A stretch of DNA of 64,000 bases from NCBI GenBank assembly GCA_934630705.1, contig CAKTWP010000006.1:62001-126000 (forward strand), written 5' to 3'. The notes under the pieces are model-generated. The model did not search any database. It saw only the letters and a program-made list of their open reading frames with translations, and was not told the DNA's origin. Positions 60,101-64,000 of the stretch are shown in pieces; position 1 is the stretch's first letter; each line of letters starts with the position of its first letter. Both the position numbers and the translations under genes were made by a program. This DNA is from an uncultured Clostridia bacterium. Its GTDB lineage: Bacteria; Bacillota; Clostridia; Christensenellales; Aristaeellaceae.

Positions 60101-60419
60101 TGTCCACGGCGCTTTCATAATATCGCAGCTGCTTTTTGCAGCCCAGCAGCGCCCGGGCCAGGGCCAGCTGCTTGCCCCGGGCGTCGATGCGCACCCGGCT
60201 GTCCGTTCCTGCCCGGGCAAAGACCCGCTCGGTGAGCCGGGAGGGGGAGAGCACCTCCAGATCAAAAAAGCCCGCCGCTTCCAGGCCGTCCATCAGGTCC
60301 CGCTCGATTTGCAGGGTGTACTGCTCCGGCACGATCACAATCACCCTGCCGCCCGCCCGGGCACAATTGATCAGCCGCTGCTGCAGGGCGGGGGGATTGC
60401 TTCCGATGATTTTCAGCAT
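57156..60419 (-). CDS. addB: AddB-type helicase-nuclease subunit (RecBCD-like repair)
   Basis: The 1087-residue protein matches AddB of Firmicutes: a degenerate N-terminal helicase half beginning IIGSNPPALQQRLINCA with VIVIVPEQYTLQIERDL, and a C-terminal PD-(D/E)xK nuclease with RVVDYKSGAERLDP. The iron-sulphur Cys are VCPYRH and PCENCDYAAIC. AddAB resects double-strand breaks to a Chi site. addA, normally the next gene, is not adjacent, since copy C and the LysM gene lie downstream. AGGAGG precedes the ATG. Confidence 0.9.
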   Translation of the reverse strand: MLKIIGSNPPALQQRLINCARAGGRVIVIVPEQYTLQIERDLMDGLEAAGFFDLEVLSPSRLTERVFARAGTDSRVRIDARGKQLALARALLGCKKQLRYYESAVDKQGFIQRAGTLIADLKRAGVSPDQLQAHADALTEGAARDKLQDLALLFTAYEEQLAGQFVDGEDVQDAMLARLPDSGIAQDAQVIVYGFDVLTGQMNHLLLALSAQAAETTVLIALERQDTFAPVLESVGRLRRAAEEAAIPCTFSMVPAADGMRAPELSHLGREYLCVPGTPWEGPCGRIRLFAAPSPYFEAHFAAQEMLLLHERGVAFGDMAVVMGDSGFAGLLSTVLADYRIPAYIARKLPAASHGAARFLLSSLAAIGGGYPATDMIGVIKSGYAPLDEQECWLLENYILSYGIRGKHWLSPFTRGSDEERTAIEDARARLIAPMEALRHALAQAPDAGQALRMIYAYLDEAQVYPQLQETQEQLLAEDMAAEAVQAKQVWDALMQLLSQAYALLGNAKVSARQLSSWLEAGLEACELSSLPPSGDAVMCGPLGSLPLARPRVLFLMNLTDGILSAAAPGLLTDEEQEQAQQALHAYLALNDEGKDCLARLDVWKALSAPTEYLYLTRAQATQDGGALRPFAQLAHIRRLFPALVEEGGVSQHVAARLPLSPGPTLDALGQKMRAGQLQGEWLEAWRYLCQAPETRDQAAALRAAFAAPAVPPPLPRQVTHALFMERVMSVSRLESFAVCPYRHFVEQGLSPRPRKEWTLTPIDAGNFYHSALEGFTRLLPTLPAWPKIDKKTCDAAIDQAAQPLFDQLLSGVMGDSARMRALGDKYRRVLRRVAWTFTRGARQSAFSPAFAEVRFGYPGGIPPIPLHLESGETVYVRGIIDRIDRYAGDEGVYLRVVDYKSGAERLDPARIFWGAQLQLLLYLQAALGTEEGAQPAGAFYMRVADPLLPDTEETAQIEDALARALSLKGLALKDAAILQKMDDGTPPLTLPKVMTTGGEFDKRAMLATLADLQALIGHAEKMAGRLAERMRSGEIAPRPLCGKDGKGPCENCDYAAICRADASQKQGNAQVMQDMDLDELLARINP

Positions 60420-60547
60420 GCCGGTTTCCTCCTTTGCGTCGCTGTGCTTATGCTACCACAAAAAAACGTAAATGGGAAGCAGGCGGCCGCAAAAAAGGAA
60501 TTCAAATTGTTCAAAAAATAGTGCTGGTATTTTTGGGAGAAATCAGT

Positions 60548-60553
60548 TATAAT
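60548..60553 (+). promoter_or_regulatory. -10 element of the small P-loop gene
   Basis: TATAAT in TTATAATAG, 33 nt before the start codon. No convincing -35 hexamer is present at 16-18 nt. Confidence 0.45.
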
Positions 60554-60586
60554 AGAGCTACGAATATGGTAAAGGGGGTTTTTCCC

Positions 60587-60997
60587 ATGATACAGGTAAT
60601 TCACGGCAAAAAGGGTTCCGGCAAAACCAAGCGGATTCTGGATATGGCTAATGCCGCCATTAAAGAGCACAAGGGCGATGTAATCTTTGTGGATGATGAT
60701 AACCGCTATATGTTTGACCTGCGCCATGAGGTGCGGTTTGTGAACGCCGGCGAATATGGCTCCGACAGCCCCGAAATGTTCTTCGGTTTCCTGTGCGGCA
60801 TGCTGGCGCAGAATTTTGACATCAGCGTGATTTTTGTGGATGCGTTCCTCAAGCTGGTCAAGACGGACATCGAGAATACCGAGAATTTCTATCGCCGTCT
60901 GGAAGAACTGAGCGTGAAGCACAATGTGCAGTTTGTGCTCAGCGTGAATGTGGACGACGCCGTCGCGCCCGACTTCCTCAAAAAGTATTTCATTTAA
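60587..60997 (+). CDS. small P-loop ATPase-like protein, unknown
   Basis: The 136-residue protein starts with a clear Walker A, VIHGKKGSGKTKRILDMAN, and has a Walker B-like strand SVIFVDAFLKLV, followed by a helical segment and VQFVLSVNVDDAVAP. This small ATPase is seen in Clostridia, usually annotated only as an ATP-binding protein. ATG at 60587 was chosen because the P-loop begins 6 residues later and AAAGGGGG precedes it. Divergent from addB. Confidence 0.8.
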   Translation: MIQVIHGKKGSGKTKRILDMANAAIKEHKGDVIFVDDDNRYMFDLRHEVRFVNAGEYGSDSPEMFFGFLCGMLAQNFDISVIFVDAFLKLVKTDIENTENFYRRLEELSVKHNVQFVLSVNVDDAVAPDFLKKYFI

Positions 60998-61053
60998 TGA
61001 ATGAGCTCCTGTCGCGCCCTGGGAAAGGGCGGACGCGTATCTTTGAATTTATG

Positions 61054-61098
61054 ATGCCCAGCGCCTGCGGACGGATGCCCCGGGCCGCTGGGCATTTT
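61054..61098 (+). terminator. rho-independent terminator of the P-loop gene
   Basis: ATGCCCAGCG (61054-61063) pairs with CGCTGGGCAT (61086-61095), followed by TTT. Confidence 0.7.
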
Positions 61099-61118
61099 AT
61101 GCGGAAAGGGGAGAGACA

Positions 61119-61460
61119 ATGGCGCAGTATCAGAAGCGGCTGCGGGGCAGCTTTGATGGGCTGCTGGCCTATATCGAGCAGAGCGTGCTTCAGGGCAGCA
61201 TTTCCGCTTCCCGGGAGGGCGGCGCAGCGTTTTCGGAAAACGGCGTGCGCTGTGCGGTTCGGGTATACGAGCGGTACAGCTATCTGGGCCAGAATCGTCT
61301 GACCCTGACCGTGACGCTCTTTGGCCGGGATGACGCGCTGCAGCTTTTTGCCGCCGCGTCTGGCGGCAGCCAGGCCGTTTTCCTGAAGATCAATACATTG
61401 GGCGAGGAGGCGTTCCTGCGGCGATTCATTGACGCGATCGAGCGCTATCCGCAATCCTGA
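61119..61460 (+). CDS. 113-residue protein resembling DUF6054
   Basis: The protein is soluble, with an alpha-beta pattern: a helix (RGSFDGLLAYIEQSVLQG), then alternating strands (VRCAVRVYERYSYLG, RLTLTVTLFGRDDAL) and a final helix (FLRRFIDAIERY). It resembles the small DUF6054 proteins of Clostridia, of unknown function. AAAGGGGAGAG precedes the ATG. No partner gene is obvious; the next gene encodes reverse rubrerythrin. Confidence 0.65.
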   Translation: MAQYQKRLRGSFDGLLAYIEQSVLQGSISASREGGAAFSENGVRCAVRVYERYSYLGQNRLTLTVTLFGRDDALQLFAAASGGSQAVFLKINTLGEEAFLRRFIDAIERYPQS

Positions 61461-61588
61461 ATTTTTTTCAAAAAAGTTTTTGCGCAGACTGTTTCAACGC
61501 CGGTAATCCTGGGTATATAGAAAGTGTGAGGAGCAAGCGGGTTCCTCCGGAAGCAAGAAAGAACAATGAAAATTGGAGGTATACAGAA

Positions 61589-62131
61589 ATGAAGTGGGTT
61601 TGCAAGGTTTGCGGTTATGTGCATGAAGGCGATCAGCCCCCGGAAAAGTGCCCCGTCTGCAAGGCGCCTGCCAGCGCGTTCGTGAAGCAGGATGCGGAGA
61701 AGGCCTGGGCGGCCGAGCATGTGGTGGGCGTGGCCAAGGAAGTGCCTGAGGAAATCAAGGAAGGCCTCCGCGCCAATTTCACCGGTGAATGCACCGAGGT
61801 CGGCATGTATCTGGCCATGGCCCGGGCGGCGCATCGGGAAGGCTATCCCGAGATCGGCCTGTACTGGGAAAAGGCTGCCTTTGAAGAAGCGGAGCATGCG
61901 GCCAAGTTTGCCGAGCTGCTGGGCGAAGTGGTTTCCGCTTCTACGGAAGAAAACCTTCGCGTCCGCGTGGAAGCCGAAAACGGCGCCACGATGGGCAAGA
62001 CCGACCTGGCCAAGAAGGCCAAGGAATTGGGTCTGGACGCCATCCATGATACCGTCCATGAAATGGCCCGGGACGAAGCCCGTCACGGCAAGGCCTTCGA
62101 GGGCCTGCTGAAGCGGTACTTCGGCAAGTAA
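61589..62131 (+). CDS. reverse rubrerythrin
   Basis: The 180-residue protein has rubredoxin first (KWVCKVCGYVHEGDQPPEKC, then PVCKAP) and the ferritin-like di-iron domain second (ExxH motifs FEEAEHAAKF and DEARHGKAFEG). This is the reverse of classical rubrerythrin and the arrangement described in Clostridium acetobutylicum, where it reduces hydrogen peroxide and oxygen with NADH-dependent electron supply. ATG at 61589 follows TTGGAGG. Its presence points to an anaerobe with an oxygen-defence system. Confidence 0.95.
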   Translation: MKWVCKVCGYVHEGDQPPEKCPVCKAPASAFVKQDAEKAWAAEHVVGVAKEVPEEIKEGLRANFTGECTEVGMYLAMARAAHREGYPEIGLYWEKAAFEEAEHAAKFAELLGEVVSASTEENLRVRVEAENGATMGKTDLAKKAKELGLDAIHDTVHEMARDEARHGKAFEGLLKRYFGK

Positions 62132-62158
62132 GAAAAAGCAAGCAAGTACAAGTGTTTG

Positions 62159-62196
62159 CGGGAACTGTCCTGTGAAAGGGCGGTTCCCGTTTTTTC
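62159..62196 (+). terminator. rho-independent terminator of the rubrerythrin gene
   Basis: CGGGAAC (62159-62165) pairs with GTTCCCG (62183-62189), followed by TTTTTT. Confidence 0.85.
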
Positions 62197-62243
62197 TTGC
62201 GTTTTTGCGAGGAAAGGCATGAGCGAAATCCAATGGAAGGATA

Positions 62244-62277
62244 AAAGAAACCCCGCCGCCCAAGGTGGGAGGCGGGG
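62244..62277 (-). terminator. terminator of the DUF4190 gene pair
   Basis: CCCCGCC (62251-62257) pairs with GGCGGGG (62271-62277). On the minus strand it is followed by TTTCTTTT. The 115 nt between it and the stop codon (62278-62392) are AT-rich, with no gene that I can see. Confidence 0.65.
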
Positions 62278-62392
62278 AAGAATATATCGTTATCGCTCGT
62301 CATCAGATGTGTTTTTTTCTACTGCTTCATCCTCTTTTTTTTATTTTCCCAGCATGACTTTATCCAAATTTTTACAAACAGCAACATCTTTT

Positions 62393-62626
62393 TCAAGAGA
62401 ACACGCCGACAGCAAAAATAAAGCCGCAAATAGCGCTGATAATACCAAGAATGATACCCACCGTACCAAGGCCGGTTTTGCCATTAACCTGTTTCGCTTG
62501 AGAGCGGCCTACAGCGGACAGAATTATGCCCGTGATTCCCGCCAGACCATAGAAACCAAAAATGAAGCAGCTTACCAAGGAAACTACAAAACCCGCAATC
62601 TGTAATCCGTTCGTCTTACCTTCCAT
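62393..62626 (-). CDS. DUF4190-type small membrane protein
   Basis: The 77-residue protein has two membrane segments (LQIAGFVVSLVSCFIFGFYGL and GTVGIILGIISAICGFIFAV) joined by a short basic loop, the DUF4190 arrangement. Its function is unknown. ATG at 62626 has AAGGAGG upstream; a longer frame from 62659 overlaps the neighbour without a site. The gene has a lower GC content than the core genes and overlaps the upstream gene by 11 nt. Confidence 0.75.
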   Translation of the reverse strand: MEGKTNGLQIAGFVVSLVSCFIFGFYGLAGITGIILSAVGRSQAKQVNGKTGLGTVGIILGIISAICGFIFAVGVFS

Positions 62627-63095
62627 TAGATATTTCCTCCTTAGAGCTATTTTCTTCATCGGGTGCAGTGCCTTTGTCTAAGGTTGATAATAAGGCGTTT
62701 AGAATCACTGCGTGCTCATCCGAGTTATCAGACAACTTTTCGAGGCTCTTTTTACTGTCTTTAGCCATTTCGGTAATTATCCGGGTCTGCGCTTCGATGG
62801 TTTGATACCTTATACGGAAGTACAACGTTAAAAACAGCAGAAGCAGACCGCCAACAAAAGTAATAGATTTCATCGCAAGAACGCCAGTCAAATAGCCTGC
62901 TTTGAGTGAGGCTTCAACTTGGTAGTTGTAGCAATCGCCGCCAAGATATTCAGCTCCGATATTCTTGCTCCACGAAGAATGGTATGCTGTACTGTTGCTG
63001 CTTACATCCACATATTTCTTTGGCACAGGATACGCTACGCCAAAGGCTATTAGAATCACAGCCATGATAATGCCAAGAATCTGAGAACCCCTCAT
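62616..63095 (-). CDS. 159-residue membrane protein, unknown
   Basis: The protein has an N-terminal membrane segment (ILGIIMAVILIAFGVAYPV), an outer loop of about 50 residues with one Cys, a second membrane segment (SITFVGGLLLLFLTLYFRI) and a cytoplasmic coiled-coil tail (residues 95-159). GGGAGGAAAAAG precedes the ATG. I recognise no family. It is paired with the DUF4190 protein in a lower-GC patch that looks acquired. Confidence 0.65.
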   Translation of the reverse strand: MRGSQILGIIMAVILIAFGVAYPVPKKYVDVSSNSTAYHSSWSKNIGAEYLGGDCYNYQVEASLKAGYLTGVLAMKSITFVGGLLLLFLTLYFRIRYQTIEAQTRIITEMAKDSKKSLEKLSDNSDEHAVILNALLSTLDKGTAPDEENSSKEEISNGR

Positions 63096-63230
63096 CTTTT
63101 TCCTCCCTTCTTATAGGCCCCGCACATCTTCCTTGGAAAGTGTGCTTTACAATTCGCCGTCCGTTTTTTCTCAATCGTCTCTTTCAGGGCATGCCTGTGC
63201 GCCATACGACCGCATGCGCTTCGCCCTGCT

Positions 63231-63341
63231 CTAAACAAGCCTGACGCAGCTTTCGCATTGCTCATACAGCCTGCGAAATTCCTGCGTTTTCCAGAACGTG
63301 ACGGCCTTACTTATTGTTTCTTTTCCTCCTCCTTTCGCCAA
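63231..63341 (-). CDS. possible 36-residue ORF or gene remnant
   Basis: From TTG at 63341 a frame reads LAKGGGKETISKAVTFWKTQ, then a Cys pair (CESC) and TAG. It looks protein-like and has charged, aromatic residues, but the only ribosome-binding candidate (AGAGGAC) is close to the start, and a strong AGGAGGAGG lies inside the frame with no ATG/GTG/TTG after it. It may be a decayed gene upstream of the membrane pair. The rest of 63096-63468 holds nothing recognised. Confidence 0.25.
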   Translation of the reverse strand: MAKGGGKETISKAVTFWKTQEFRRLYEQCESCVRLV

Positions 63342-63468
63342 AAGTCCTCTGAAATATGTTGCCACATAAATTATAACATATATTTATTGCTGTTTCAAGA
63401 ATTATAGCAAGAAATTTTTGCCTAATCGCCGCTTCAAAACCGCTATGATAATACCAGAGGTGATGAGG

Positions 63469-63783
63469 ATGAATGAGCAGTTTGTGCGGGACAGAATTAC
63501 CCAGCTTCGCCTTCGCAAGGGTGTTTCAGAATACAAGATGAGCTATGACCTCGGGCACAGCCGCGGCTACGTCCACAATATATCCTCGGGCAAGGCCACG
63601 CCGCCGATGAAGGAGTTCTTCGCAATCTGCGAATATTTTGAACTCACTCCTCAGCAGTTTTTTGATGAGGGCACACAGAACCCTGAGCTGATTCAAAAGG
63701 CCATCAATGGGATGAAGCTGCTTGACGAAAAGGATATGCTGATGCTGTTGGGGTTCATCAACAGAATGCTTGAAAAAAAGTAA
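63469..63783 (+). CDS. XRE-family helix-turn-helix regulator
   Basis: The 104-residue protein has an HTH at residues 7-60 (RDRITQLRLRKGVSEYKMSY, then HSRGYVHNISSGKATPPM) and a C-terminal helical part typical of Clostridial XRE proteins (YFELTPQQFFDEG). ATG at 63469 was chosen because AGAGGTG lies 7 nt before it. Lower GC and association with the neighbouring membrane genes suggest a mobile origin. Confidence 0.85.
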   Translation: MNEQFVRDRITQLRLRKGVSEYKMSYDLGHSRGYVHNISSGKATPPMKEFFAICEYFELTPQQFFDEGTQNPELIQKAINGMKLLDEKDMLMLLGFINRMLEKK

Positions 63784-63787
63784 GAAG

Positions 63788-63810
63788 CAAGCCGCTTTAG
63801 CTTGTTTTTT
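63788..63810 (+). terminator. terminator of the XRE gene
   Basis: CAAGC (63788-63792) pairs with GCTTG (63800-63804), followed by TTTTTT. The stem is short. Confidence 0.5.
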
Positions 63811-63885
63811 CTTTTTAATCTCTGCATTTGAATGGGTCATATCCGTTTACGCAATAAAGATGCGCGGGCTTTTTTGCTTTCCCTC

Positions 63886-63914
63886 TTGCGTTTTTCGGGA
63901 ATTTGCAGTATAAT
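63886..63914 (+). promoter_or_regulatory. sigma-A promoter of the SRP RNA gene
   Basis: TTGCGT (63886-63891), 17-nt spacer, TATAAT (63909-63914), about 8 nt before the SRP RNA 5' end. Confidence 0.85.
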
Positions 63915-63920
63915 AAACAA

Positions 63921-64000
63921 GCCGTATAGGGTGGATGGGTCCCGTGCGATGTTGCGATGTGAACCCTGTCAGGTCCGGAAGGAAGCAGCAGTAAGCATTT
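63921..64000 (+). ncRNA. ffs: signal recognition particle RNA (small bacterial type), 5' part
   Basis: The stretch GTCAGGTCCGGAAGGAAGCA (63968-63987), followed by GCAGTAAGCA, is the conserved SRP domain IV tetraloop-and-bulge segment that binds Ffh. The preceding GGGTCCCGTGC and GTGAACC fit the 5' arm. The 3' arm lies outside the window. The exact 5' end is estimated from the promoter. Confidence 0.95.

Overview
The window is about 64 kb of chromosome from a GC-rich, endospore-forming Clostridia-type Firmicute. The evidence is spoIIE, a complete spoVA operon, darA/ricT, endonuclease-type MutL, a T-box leader, an SRP RNA of the small bacterial type and strong AGGAGG ribosome-binding sites. I cannot name the genus. 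Most of the window is ordinary core genome packed into long operons; mobile or decaying DNA sits at about 0.5-0.7 kb, 28-30.8 kb, 50.5-54.4 kb and 62.2-63.8 kb.

Layout. 0-6 kb: the end of a MetQ-like lipoprotein, an integrase relic with a tiny membrane protein, darA-holB-ricT (minus strand) and, divergently, spoIIE behind a Spo0A-type promoter. 6.4-13.3 kb: a seven-gene minus-strand operon (GntR regulator, PepF, Lrp, aminotransferase, CapA-like, PyrR, a degenerate LeuB-fold protein) behind one consensus promoter. 13.4-16 kb: comFC, an esterase and a Nudix hydrolase. 16-21 kb: a 1151-residue secreted SdrD-B-repeat protein with a NodB-type deacetylase and a ComEA-like protein. 21-25 kb: a catalytically altered E2-like protein, then a DeoR regulator with a FAD oxidoreductase. 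25-27.9 kb: spoVAA-AB-AC-AD-AE with a possible 44-codon coupled ORF. 28-30.8 kb: a collapsed type I-C CRISPR-Cas relic joined to a prophage remnant. 30.8-34.9 kb: an epimerase and a Trp-type ABC transporter under a T-box. 35-47.5 kb: a nine-gene operon (TIGR03960 radical SAM, DUF2344, rng, miaB, ylbF, mutS, mutL, miaA, ynbB). 48-50.4 kb: an ADP-ribosylglycohydrolase and an AraC regulator. 50.5-54.4 kb: a response regulator, kinase and two ABC exporter genes, all broken. 54.5-57 kb: GNAT, class B sortase and a LysM protein. 57-64 kb: addB, a small P-loop protein, reverse rubrerythrin, a lower-GC patch with membrane proteins and an XRE regulator, and the start of the SRP RNA gene, which is cut by the window edge.

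How the parts connect. RicT and the Cys-tailed YlbF-family protein probably belong to one RicAFT-type RNase Y accessory complex although they are 40 kb apart. SpoIIE and SpoVA serve successive sporulation stages, and the LysM protein has a candidate mother-cell promoter. The T-box specifier reads UGG and the downstream genes resemble TrpXYZ, so regulator and transporter support each other. Non-coding highlights are three copies of one compound hairpin repeat, each directly 3' of a gene and in that gene's orientation, and a separate multi-hairpin island at 47.6-47.9 kb.
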